Below are positions 6,976 to 14,547 of a stretch of DNA of 64,000 bases, piece by piece (position 1 is the stretch's first letter; each line of letters begins with the position of its first letter). Source of the DNA: Microbacterium oxydans (GTDB lineage: Bacteria; Actinomycetota; Actinomycetes; Actinomycetales; Microbacteriaceae). A program made the translations under genes and the position numbers. The notes beneath the pieces were generated by a model. It had not been told where the DNA came from and ran no database searches. It was given only the letters and a program-made list of their open reading frames with translations. Where the stretch lies: the NCBI RefSeq assembly GCF_000956405.1, contig NZ_JYIV01000028.1, forward strand, positions 186,001-250,000, in the 5' to 3' direction.

Positions 6976-7797
6976 TCAGGAGACCCGCGCGCGCACGTGG
7001 GTCCAGGCCGGGTCCGCCAGCTCTGCCGACCGGCGTGCGAACTCCTCGAAGCTGCGGCGACCTGGCCAATCCGGAGGCAGCATCGATGGAGGAAGCCCCG
7101 GGTCGGTGTAGGGCAGCACCCGCCAGCGGTCGATCAGCTGCACGTACGCCGCGAACGGCTCACGGGGCAGCGTCGTGAGCGAGGTCTGGAAGGCGAGGTG
7201 CTCCTCGCGCAGCGCCTCCAGATCCCACCACTGCGACGCCGCGTCGATCAGGGTCCCGGCGGGCAGGGGAGTCGAGGTGGGGAACAGCGTGGCCCACCGT
7301 CGCGCGTCGAGGTCGTCGAGGATCTGCTCCACCTCGTGCTGAAGGTGACCGGGGCAGATCCACAGGGCAGGGGATACGACGCCCGCTCCGATCCATTGCA
7401 GTCGTCGCCGCAGCTGGTGGCGCACGCTCCTCGCGTGCTCCGGGATCGAGAACGACACCAGGCACCAGGGGTCGGCGTCCGTCATCTCCCGCATTTCGAA
7501 GATGCGCCGGTCGCCGCGTTCCAGCATCGGGATCGCCGCCGGGTTGAGGCGGTAGCCGATCTGCCCTTCCCGCACGCCGAGCAGCAGCCCCTTCTGCTTC
7601 AGGCGCGCGACGCCGGTGCGCGCTGCGGCAGCGTCGATGCCGATGTCGCCGGCGAGTGCGACCAGGTCGGCAGTGGAGATCCAGCCGCCGAGCGGGCGGA
7701 GGAAGACGCCGATGAACGTCCGCAGCAACGAGGCGATGCTGCCGGGGCGTGCATCGATGTCGTCGAGCACGGGGGCGGGCGCGATGTCAGAAGTCAC
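6976..7797 (-). CDS. PaaX family transcriptional regulator, probably of tryptophan catabolism
   Basis: About 273 residues with the PaaX layout: an N-terminal winged helix (SLLRTFIGVFLRPLGGWISTADLVALAGDIGIDAAAARTGVARLKQKGLL), a central domain with PWCLVSFSIPE, and a C-terminal domain with YVQLIDRWRVLPYTDPGLPPSMLPPDWPG, which is the PaaX C-terminal signature. PaaX in E. coli senses phenylacetyl-CoA; here the gene overlaps the kynureninase stop by 11 bases, so it likely senses an aromatic intermediate of that pathway. I prefer the GTG at 7797 (GGAG five bases upstream) over the ATG at 7812, which lacks a ribosome site. Confidence 0.85.
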   Translation of the reverse strand: MTSDIAPAPVLDDIDARPGSIASLLRTFIGVFLRPLGGWISTADLVALAGDIGIDAAAARTGVARLKQKGLLLGVREGQIGYRLNPAAIPMLERGDRRIFEMREMTDADPWCLVSFSIPEHARSVRHQLRRRLQWIGAGVVSPALWICPGHLQHEVEQILDDLDARRWATLFPTSTPLPAGTLIDAASQWWDLEALREEHLAFQTSLTTLPREPFAAYVQLIDRWRVLPYTDPGLPPSMLPPDWPGRRSFEEFARRSAELADPAWTHVRARVS

Positions 7798-9025
7798 CGG
7801 ACTCCAGGGCATCGCGCACCGCGAGCACGCCGGTGATCGTCTCGACGTGCGAGGTGCTCAGGGGCGAGAGCCCCAGGCGGATGCCGTCGGGGAACCGGAA
7901 GTCGGGGATGATGCCGTCGGACCACAGTCGCCGCGTGACCTCGCGGAAGTCCGGGTGACCGATCGTCACGTGGCCGCCGCGCAGCTCGGCGTCGCGGGGA
8001 CTGAGCAGGCGGACGCCGAGAGGCGCGAGCACCTCGTCGTAGGCGCGGATCGCGAGATCGGTCAACGACCGCGACTTGGCCCTGACGCCCGCGATCGTGG
8101 ACTGCTCGATGAGGTCGAGCATCCCCTGCATGGCGAGCATCGAGATGACCGGAGGGGTGCCGCTGAGCAGCTGGCGGATGTCGCCGGACGGCACGTACTC
8201 CGGTCCCATCGCGAAGATGTCCGCCGCACTCCACCATCCCTGGATCGGCTGACGCAGCACGCCCTGGAGATCGCGGCGCAGGTAGGCGAACGCGGGCGAA
8301 CCCGGTCCGCCGTTCAGGTACTTGTAGGTGCAGCCGACGGCCATGTCGACACCCCACTCGTCGAGCTGCATCGGGATCACGCCGGCCGAGTGGCACAGAT
8401 CCCACATCATCAGGGCACCGGTGCCGTGCGCGGCCGCGGTGATGCCCGGCATGTCGGCCAGCGCGCCGGAGCGGTAGTCGACGTGGCTCAGTGACACCAG
8501 GGCGGTGCGCTCGGAGAGAACGGCCTCGACATCGGCGACCGAGACCCCGTGCACGGGGTCGGGCTCGAGCCACCGCAGCGTCATGCCGGTCTCCGCAGCG
8601 ACACCCTCGGCGAGGAAACGGTCGGTGGGGAAGTTGCCGGCCTCGATCACGAGCTCGGTGCGTGCGGGATCGGCGGCAGCAGCGGCACGCATGAGCTTGT
8701 AGATCAGCACGCTCGTCGAGTCGGCCACCACGGTCTGGCCGGCTGCGGCGCCCAGCGCGACACGTCCGATGCGGTCGCCCAGCTCCATCGGCAGTGCCAT
8801 CCACTGCTCGTCCCAGGACCGGATCAACCGCGTGCCCCAGTCGTCGCGCACGAAGGCCGCGAGCTTCTCCGGCATGTCGCGCAGCGGGCGCCCGAGCGAG
8901 TTGCCGTCGAGGTAGGCATCGACGCCCGGTGCCTCGGAGAAGGCGTCGAGGTGAGCGCGCAGCGGGTCGTTCGCATCGAGAGCGCGAGCGTGCTCGAGGA
9001 GGGCGGCGTCGGGAGTCGTTGTCAT
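7787..9025 (-). CDS. kynU: Kynureninase
   Basis: 412 residues, the usual length. PLP-dependent enzyme that cleaves kynurenine (or 3-hydroxykynurenine) to anthranilate (or 3-hydroxyanthranilate) and alanine. Seen: AYLDGNSLGRP near the N-terminus, DSTSVLIYK, the SHVDYRSGALADM and WDLCHSAG motifs, and the cofactor lysine Lys235 in GCTYKYLNGGPGSPAF. It lies one base after the amidohydrolase gene in an operon with tryptophan dioxygenase, so the unit converts tryptophan to anthranilate. No anthranilate- or quinolinate-forming genes follow in the window. Confidence 0.95.
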   Translation of the reverse strand: MTTTPDAALLEHARALDANDPLRAHLDAFSEAPGVDAYLDGNSLGRPLRDMPEKLAAFVRDDWGTRLIRSWDEQWMALPMELGDRIGRVALGAAAGQTVVADSTSVLIYKLMRAAAAADPARTELVIEAGNFPTDRFLAEGVAAETGMTLRWLEPDPVHGVSVADVEAVLSERTALVSLSHVDYRSGALADMPGITAAAHGTGALMMWDLCHSAGVIPMQLDEWGVDMAVGCTYKYLNGGPGSPAFAYLRRDLQGVLRQPIQGWWSAADIFAMGPEYVPSGDIRQLLSGTPPVISMLAMQGMLDLIEQSTIAGVRAKSRSLTDLAIRAYDEVLAPLGVRLLSPRDAELRGGHVTIGHPDFREVTRRLWSDGIIPDFRFPDGIRLGLSPLSTSHVETITGVLAVRDALESGDF

Positions 9026-9026
9026 G

Positions 9027-9989
9027 TCACACCTTCAGGTCGGCGGGGGTGAGGGGACGGGCGTCGAGGGGATCGAGCGAGAGGGGGCTGCCGTGAGGGA
9101 GCAGCAGGAGAACCGAGGCGGGGTCGAGCGGATCGGAGGGGGCGAGCGCTCGCAGCAGGGCCGCGTCGTCGAGTCCGGCCTCGTGGAGGGCGCCGACCTC
9201 GTGCGGGTTCAGGTCGACGGGCATCGGCCCGTTGCCCAGGTCGGTGCCGTAGAGCACGGTGCCACCCGCGGCGTGGAAGCGCCGCACGTTGTCGATCGCG
9301 ATCGCCCGTTCGGGGCCGTCATGGATGGCGAGCGTCGAGATCCACGCGGCGGAGGCTGCCTGGCGCACGATCTCGTCATCGTCGAGGCGCTCCGTGAACG
9401 GGGCATGGGCGAGACGGGCTGCTCCGAGATCGACCACCCGCTGCGCTTCGCCCGCACCTTCGGCGTGCGCGACGACCGGCAGGAAGCGGTCGGCTGCGGC
9501 CTGGACGATCGCGCGGAACAGCTCGTCGGTGAAGACCGGCCCTGCGGTGCTGTTGCTGGTGACCTTGATGCAGGTGGCTCCCGCGTCGGCCATCTCGGTC
9601 ACGGCGGCCGCGGCAGAGTCCGTGTCTGCGATCTCGCGGACCGAACCCTCCGGCGCCCAGTCGCGGTCGGAGGGATAGCCGCCCGGCGTGGTCAGGAAAG
9701 CCCCGGCGAACTCGACACCGACGTGGTGGCGGGCGGTGGGCGTGAGCCGACGCAGCGCCTCGGGGTTTCCGCCGAGGTCGACCACGCGGCCGAGGCGAGA
9801 CCCGGCCAGCAGAGTGTGGTCCACCAGCTGCAGGTGCACGTGGTGGTCGGTGAATCCGCCCGTGATGACGCCTTCGATGCGGGGGAGTCCGGGAGCGAGG
9901 CGCTCGTCGCGCAGGCGCGCACGCCCGTCGACGAGCTCGACGACGCCCTCGCGCCACTGGCTCCCGTCGAAGAACGTCGCGGCGTGCAT
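9027..9989 (-). CDS. Amidohydrolase in the N-formylkynurenine formamidase position
   Basis: 320 residues from an ATG that overlaps the dioxygenase stop (ATGA). All metal ligands of a binuclear amidohydrolase are present: HxH at His50/His52 (TDHHVHL), a candidate bridging Lys142 (CIKVTSN), His175 (VVAHAEG), His195 and Asp250 (YGTDLGNG). Gene order dioxygenase-amidohydrolase-kynureninase leaves the formamidase step (KynB) without its usual cyclase-fold enzyme. I infer that this protein either hydrolyses N-formylkynurenine or acts on a side product. An imidazolonepropionase-like or dihydroorotase-like relative is the alternative. Confidence 0.8.
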   Translation of the reverse strand: MHAATFFDGSQWREGVVELVDGRARLRDERLAPGLPRIEGVITGGFTDHHVHLQLVDHTLLAGSRLGRVVDLGGNPEALRRLTPTARHHVGVEFAGAFLTTPGGYPSDRDWAPEGSVREIADTDSAAAAVTEMADAGATCIKVTSNSTAGPVFTDELFRAIVQAAADRFLPVVAHAEGAGEAQRVVDLGAARLAHAPFTERLDDDEIVRQAASAAWISTLAIHDGPERAIAIDNVRRFHAAGGTVLYGTDLGNGPMPVDLNPHEVGALHEAGLDDAALLRALAPSDPLDPASVLLLLPHGSPLSLDPLDARPLTPADLKV

Positions 9990-10840
9990 CAGCGGCCGAT
10001 CTCGGTGCGCACGGTGTAGAGCTCGGGGAAGAACGTCAGATCCAGTGCGCGCTGCAGGAAGCCGACGCCGCTGGAGCCGCCGGTTCCGACCTTCATGCCG
10101 ATGGTGCGGGCGACGGTCTTGAGGTGTCGGAAGCGCCAGAACTGGAAGTTGTCCTCGAGGTCGACCAGGTCTTCGCACGCCTCGTACAGATCCCAGTAGC
10201 GGCTCGGGTCCTGGTAGATCTCGCGGATCGCGGGCACCAGCGCCGGTGTCTCCCGGTAGGGCTCCCGCACGTCACGCTCGAGGATGTCGGCAGGGACCGG
10301 CAGTCCGCGGCGGGCGGCGAAGCGCAGGAACTCGTCGTACAGCGTCGGCTTCTCCCACTCGGCGGTGAGCAGCGCGCGGTTGGCCGGGTGGTCGGCGAAC
10401 ACGCTCAGCATCTTCTCGTTCTTGTTGCCGAGGGCGAACTCCACGGCACGGTACTGCACGGACTGGAAACCGGAGGAGTTGCCGAGCGCCCCACGGAACT
10501 GTGCGTACTCGGTGGGCGTCAGCGTCGCGAGCACCGACCACTGCTGCGTCATCACGTCCTGGATGCGTTTGACGCGGGCGATGCGCTTCAGGGCTTCGCG
10601 CAGATCGTCTCGGGCGAGCAGCTCACGTGCGGACGACAGCTCGTGCAGCAGCTGCTTGAGCCAGAGTTCCGTGGTCTGGTGCTGGATGATGAACAGCATC
10701 TCGTCGTGGTGCTCGGGTTCGCTCACCGGGTGCTGCGCAGTGAGCAGCTGGTCGAGTGCCACGTACGAGCCGTACGTCATGCGCCCCGACAGATCGGTGA
10801 CGATGCCGGATTCGAGGGCGCGTTCGTTCTCGGTGTGCAT
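9989..10840 (-). CDS. kynA: Tryptophan 2,3-dioxygenase
   Basis: 283 residues. Heme enzyme that oxidises L-tryptophan to N-formylkynurenine. Family features: MTYGSYVALDQLL, HHDEMLFIIQHQTTELWLKQLLHEL (the histidines near the heme and the substrate arginine region), RGALGNSSGFQSVQYRAVEF, and the C-terminal heme-binding stretch WRFRHLKTVARTIGMKVGTGGSSGVGFL with its histidine. TATGTT lies six bases before the ATG and no Shine-Dalgarno is seen, so the operon transcript is probably leaderless. First gene of the kyn operon. Confidence 0.96.
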   Translation of the reverse strand: MHTENERALESGIVTDLSGRMTYGSYVALDQLLTAQHPVSEPEHHDEMLFIIQHQTTELWLKQLLHELSSARELLARDDLREALKRIARVKRIQDVMTQQWSVLATLTPTEYAQFRGALGNSSGFQSVQYRAVEFALGNKNEKMLSVFADHPANRALLTAEWEKPTLYDEFLRFAARRGLPVPADILERDVREPYRETPALVPAIREIYQDPSRYWDLYEACEDLVDLEDNFQFWRFRHLKTVARTIGMKVGTGGSSGVGFLQRALDLTFFPELYTVRTEIGR

Positions 10841-10924
10841 CTGCCGAACATATCACTTTCGTGGCGAGCGTCACAGGAGTGTTATGTCTCGTTGGTGCTT
10901 CCGGGTGCCCGGTGCCTGGTGCGA

Positions 10925-10999
10925 AAACGGAGACGATCCGATCACGACGCGGGGTGTCGGCGTGCGACACTCCGCCGGGTGAAAGGATCGTCTCCGTTT
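10925..10999. repeat. Nested intergenic inverted repeat
   Basis: Outer arms AAACGGAGACGATCC (10925-10939) and GGATCGTCTCCGTTT (10985-10999) are perfect; inside lies a second hairpin, GTGTCG gcgtg CGACAC. It fills the 187-base gap between the amidase stop and the kynA promoter. It may end the upstream transcript; see the finding on palindromes. Confidence 0.75.
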
Positions 11000-11027
11000 C
11001 GGCGTCGAAGCCGGGAGCTGCCCAGAT

Positions 11028-12743
11028 TCAGAGCGCGGGCGTGCGCGGCGGTGGCGTTCGACGGGTGCCCGGGCTGCCGGCGGCCTCGAATGCCGCGGCG
11101 AAGCGCAACAGTCTCGTGTCGTCGTAGGCCCGTCCGGCGAAGGTCAAGCCGATCGGCATGCCGATGTCGCTCATCGGCCCCATCGGCACCGTGACCGTCG
11201 GGATGCCGAGGTGGCGCACGGCGAGGTTGCCGTTCGCGATCCAGACCCCGTTGCGCCACCCGATGTCGGCGGACTCCGGGTTCACATCCATGTCGGCCGG
11301 TCCCACGTCGGCGACCGCGGGGAAGACCACGGCATCGAGCCGGAGCACGTCCATCCACACCTCGAGGTCGCGGCGACGCGTCTCTTCCAGGCCACGCAGA
11401 CCGCTCTCCAGCTCGGGTATGTCCTCGATCCCGACCCCCGGGTTCTCGCGCACCCAGTCGGGGTACTCCGCGATGTCGTCGTCGAAGCCCGTGTAGCGAT
11501 CGGGGAGTGCGCCGTCCGGATGCGGGAAGATCGTCGCCCCGTCGATCTCGCCGAGCGAGTGCAGGGCCGGGTCATCGTTCGCCCGCAGGAAGTCCTCCCA
11601 TGCCCATGCCGAGAGGTCGACGATCTCCCGGTGCAGGTACTCCGGCGACACGAGCCCGCGGGTGGCGATGGTGTGCGCACCCGGTCGGTCGCCCTCGTAG
11701 TTCGAGACGACGGGGAAGTCGACCTCGATCACGGTCGCTCCCGCCGCGGTGAGGTCGCGGCGCGCCGCCTCCCAGCGTTCGATGATGCTCGTCCGCGTCT
11801 CGATGCGCCGGCCGGTAGGACCGCCGATGCCGGGGTCGGTCGAGGTCCCGGCGTCCGGATCCGCGTTGATGTACATGCGAGGGACGCCGATGCGGGCGCC
11901 GACGAGCGGGAGGGCGGATTCCGTCGCGAGCGCCGGGTACGACTCCGGCCGGACGTCCGAGGGGGTGGGCAGCTGCACCCAGGGCTGCGCCCGCCAGAAG
12001 TCGCCGCGGGTCTCGATGTCGTCGGCCACGATCACGTCGAGCACCTCGAGGAGGTCGGCCATGGTGCGGGTGTGCGGCACCACGACGTCCATGGTCGGGA
12101 CCAGTGGCCAGTTGCCGCGTGTCGAGATCACTCCGCGCGAGGGCGTGTAGGCGCACAGAGCGTTGTTGGTGGCCGGTCCGCGTCCGCTCGACCAGGTCTC
12201 CTCACCGAGCCCGAACGCCGCGAAGCTCGCCGCCGTCGCCGTGCCCGATCCGTTCGACGACCCCGAGGCGAAGGGGGCCGTGAGGAAGGCGGCGTTGTAC
12301 GGGCTCTCGGCTCGGCCGTAGACACCGCGCTGCATGCCGCCGTTCGCCATCGGAGGCATGTTCGTCAGCCCGAGGCAGATCGCTCCACCCGCGCGCAGTC
12401 GTTCGATCGTGAAGGCGTCGCGCTGGGCGACGAGCTGTGCGAACGCCGGGCTCCCTGCGGCGGCCGTGAGCCCGCGTACGAGGTAGCTGTCCTTCGCGGT
12501 GTACGGGATGCCGTCGAGGGGACCGAGAGCCTCGCCCCTGGCGCGGCGTGCGTCCGAGGCCGCGGCCTCGTCCCGTGCGTCCGCGTTCGCGACGACGACC
12601 GCGTTCAGGGCGGTCTCGGTGCCGGGGGCGTCGTACGCGGCGATGCGTGCGAGGTAGGCATCGACGAGCTCGACTGCGGTCGTCTCGCCTGTCTCGAGCG
12701 CGCGGCGCAGGTCGGCGATGGAAGCCTCGACCACGTCGACCAT
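11028..12743 (-). CDS. Amidase signature family amidohydrolase
   Basis: 571 residues with the amidase signature core: Lys84 in YTAKDSY, the GSSNGSGTATAA glycine/serine loop at 161-172, and the likely nucleophile Ser186 in WSSGRGPATNN. C-terminal part has the usual IPTVTVPMGPMSDIGMPIGLTFAGRAYDDTRLLRFA. It hydrolyses an amide, substrate unknown. The ATG overlaps the stop of the agmatine deiminase-type gene (ATGA), so the two are co-translated. N-carbamoylputrescine would be the product of a true agmatine deiminase, and an amidase could act on it, but the usual enzyme for that is nitrilase-type AguB. Note the atypical WSS in place of the common DGGS. Confidence 0.85.
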   Translation of the reverse strand: MVDVVEASIADLRRALETGETTAVELVDAYLARIAAYDAPGTETALNAVVVANADARDEAAASDARRARGEALGPLDGIPYTAKDSYLVRGLTAAAGSPAFAQLVAQRDAFTIERLRAGGAICLGLTNMPPMANGGMQRGVYGRAESPYNAAFLTAPFASGSSNGSGTATAASFAAFGLGEETWSSGRGPATNNALCAYTPSRGVISTRGNWPLVPTMDVVVPHTRTMADLLEVLDVIVADDIETRGDFWRAQPWVQLPTPSDVRPESYPALATESALPLVGARIGVPRMYINADPDAGTSTDPGIGGPTGRRIETRTSIIERWEAARRDLTAAGATVIEVDFPVVSNYEGDRPGAHTIATRGLVSPEYLHREIVDLSAWAWEDFLRANDDPALHSLGEIDGATIFPHPDGALPDRYTGFDDDIAEYPDWVRENPGVGIEDIPELESGLRGLEETRRRDLEVWMDVLRLDAVVFPAVADVGPADMDVNPESADIGWRNGVWIANGNLAVRHLGIPTVTVPMGPMSDIGMPIGLTFAGRAYDDTRLLRFAAAFEAAGSPGTRRTPPPRTPAL

Positions 12744-13783
12744 CAGCGGAGTCCGTCGAGCGCCGGCTGCTGCTGGGTGATGCAGTGGATGCCACCACCG
12801 CGGTCGAACAGCGGACGTGCATCCACGGTGACGACACGGCGCCCGGGGTAGGCGTCGGCGAGGATCTCGCGTGCTGCGGCATCCGCCTTCTCGTCGTCGA
12901 AGCCGCACGCCACCAAGCCGTCGTTCGTGACGAGGTGGTTCACGTAGCTCCAGTCGACGGGGCCCTCGTCGTCGCTCAGCGTCGAGGGGGCGGGCAGGCC
13001 GATCACTTCGAAGCGGCGGCCGGCGGCATCCGTCTGTTCCGAGAGCAGGGCGCGCAGCTCGCGGGTCACGGCGTGGTCGGGGTGGTCCGGGTCCTGCTGG
13101 TCGTGCAGCAGCAGTCGCCCGGGCGCGGCGATGGTGGCGACGATGTCGACATGGCCGTTGGTGCCGAAGTCGTCGTAGTCGCGAGTGAGCCCCCGGGGGA
13201 GCCAGATCGCTTTCGTGGCGCCGAGCGTGCGGGACATCTCGGCCTCCACCCGCTGCTTGTCGGCATAGGGATTGCGGCGGGGGTCGAGCTGCACGGTCTC
13301 GGTGAGGAGCACGGTGCCCTCTCCGTCGACGTGGATGCCGCCGCCCTCGTTCACCAGGGTGGAGCTCACCAGCTCGGCACCGACGGCGCCGGCCACGATA
13401 CGCGCATGCTGTGCGGCTTTCCGCCACTCCGCCCATTCCGGGGCGCCCCACCCGTTGAAGATCCAGTCGACCGCTCCGAGGACACCCGGCCGTTCGTCGT
13501 CGATCACGAATGTCGGCCCTGAGTCGCGCATCCAGAACTCGTCGACGGGCGCTTCCACGATGTCGATGGCGCTGCTGAGCATGCGTCGCGCCCTGGTGAT
13601 CTCGCTCGGGTCGACCACCATGGAGACCGGCTCGAACTCGGCGACGGCATGAGCGACCGCTGTCCACGTGATGTAGCCCTCTTCGCGCGCCGCATCGGTG
13701 GCCCCGAGGGTCTCGCCCTCGGCGGGGAAAGCCATCCACGTGCGCTCGTGGCGTGCGGTCTCGGGGGGCATGCGCCAACTCAT
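12743..13783 (-). CDS. Agmatine deiminase / peptidylarginine deiminase-like protein
   Basis: 346 residues with the guanidine-modifying enzyme fold: FWMRDSGPTFV, LVNEGGGIHVDGEGT, TNGHVDIVA and the catalytic GGGIHCITQQQP with Cys334 and His333. True agmatine deiminases convert agmatine to N-carbamoylputrescine and ammonia. The GAGGAG site fits the ATG at 13783. Operon with the amidase; divergent from a TetR gene that may control it. Other deiminases of this family act on related guanidines, so the substrate stays open. Confidence 0.85.
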   Translation of the reverse strand: MSWRMPPETARHERTWMAFPAEGETLGATDAAREEGYITWTAVAHAVAEFEPVSMVVDPSEITRARRMLSSAIDIVEAPVDEFWMRDSGPTFVIDDERPGVLGAVDWIFNGWGAPEWAEWRKAAQHARIVAGAVGAELVSSTLVNEGGGIHVDGEGTVLLTETVQLDPRRNPYADKQRVEAEMSRTLGATKAIWLPRGLTRDYDDFGTNGHVDIVATIAAPGRLLLHDQQDPDHPDHAVTRELRALLSEQTDAAGRRFEVIGLPAPSTLSDDEGPVDWSYVNHLVTNDGLVACGFDDEKADAAAREILADAYPGRRVVTVDARPLFDRGGGIHCITQQQPALDGLR

Positions 13784-13813
13784 CGTCGTCTCCTCGTGTG
13801 GCCGCTTCGACTA

Positions 13814-13842
13814 TTGAACATGCGATCAACAGGTGTTACGGT
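13814..13842 (+). promoter_or_regulatory. Divergent promoter region with palindromes before the TetR gene
   Basis: TTGAAC (13814-13819) and TACGGT (13837-13842) are 17 bases apart and end eight bases before the TetR ATG. The -10 lies inside the palindrome GTTACGGTAAC, and TTGAACATGCGATCAA forms a loose inverted repeat over the -35; either could be the TetR operator, giving autoregulation and control of the divergent deiminase operon. Confidence 0.5.
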
Positions 13843-13850
13843 AACCCCTG

Positions 13851-14537
13851 ATGAAGCGCACGTCAACAGTCACCACCGCTCGGCGGATGTCACCGGAGGA
13901 GCGTGATCAGTCGATCCTCGAGGGGGCGATCGGCCTTGCTCGCGAGAGCGGACTCGACAGCCTGACCGTTCGCGCGATCGCCGCACGAGTGGGTGTCACG
14001 CCCGCCCTCGTCGCGCACTACCGCCCGGGCATGGATGCCTTCGTCGCCGACGTCTTCGGCCTGATCGTGGCGGCCGAGCGCGACGAGGTGATCTCCGCCT
14101 TCGCCGACACCGCCTTCCGCGCCGAAGATCTGCGCGGCGGTCTGCTGCGTCTGATCGAGACCCTTCTCGATGCCGACCGTGACGACGTCACCCTCATCTG
14201 GGTGCAGGCCTGGGCTCTCGGTGCCCGCAACGAGGCGCTCGCCGCGCGCGTGCGGCAGGAGATGGACGGGTGGCAGAGCGCCCTCGAGCAGATCTTCGCC
14301 CGTGCCGCCGCCGAGGGAGCGATCGAGGCCGGCCGTGCCGACACCGCCGCGTGGCTGCTGCTCGCGATGGTCGATGGCATGAACGCGCACTCTCTCGTGA
14401 AGTGGGCTCCACGCGACCGTGCGGACCTCGCCAGGCGCGCGCTGTCGGCTGTGCTGGACAGCGCCGCCCCCGACGCTCTCGCAGACTCCCGATCCGCAGA
14501 CTCCCGATCCACAGACTCCCGATCTGATGACACGTAA
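13851..14537 (+). CDS. TetR family regulator with BetI-like helix-turn-helix
   Basis: 228 residues. The N-terminal HTH spans about residues 20-65 (ILEGAIGLARESGLDSLTVRAIAARVGVTPALVAHYRPG), typical of TetR proteins. The effector domain has WVQAWALGARNEALAARV and the late WLLLAMVDGMNAH helix. No Shine-Dalgarno site precedes the ATG, which lies eight bases after a -10 box, so it is probably leaderless. The last 18 residues are three copies of a short DSRS-containing unit encoded by 15-base repeats, ending SDDT; this tail is not part of the family. Followed by the PLP decarboxylase gene 10 bases on, so likely regulates amine metabolism. Confidence 0.9.
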   Translation: MKRTSTVTTARRMSPEERDQSILEGAIGLARESGLDSLTVRAIAARVGVTPALVAHYRPGMDAFVADVFGLIVAAERDEVISAFADTAFRAEDLRGGLLRLIETLLDADRDDVTLIWVQAWALGARNEALAARVRQEMDGWQSALEQIFARAAAEGAIEAGRADTAAWLLLAMVDGMNAHSLVKWAPRDRADLARRALSAVLDSAAPDALADSRSADSRSTDSRSDDT

Positions 14538-14547
14538 AGGAACGCCC

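Noticed and set aside
14462..14537. Tandem repeats as a phage or plasmid attachment site
   Set aside because: No integrase, tRNA or mobile genes are nearby; the repeats stay in frame inside the TetR gene.
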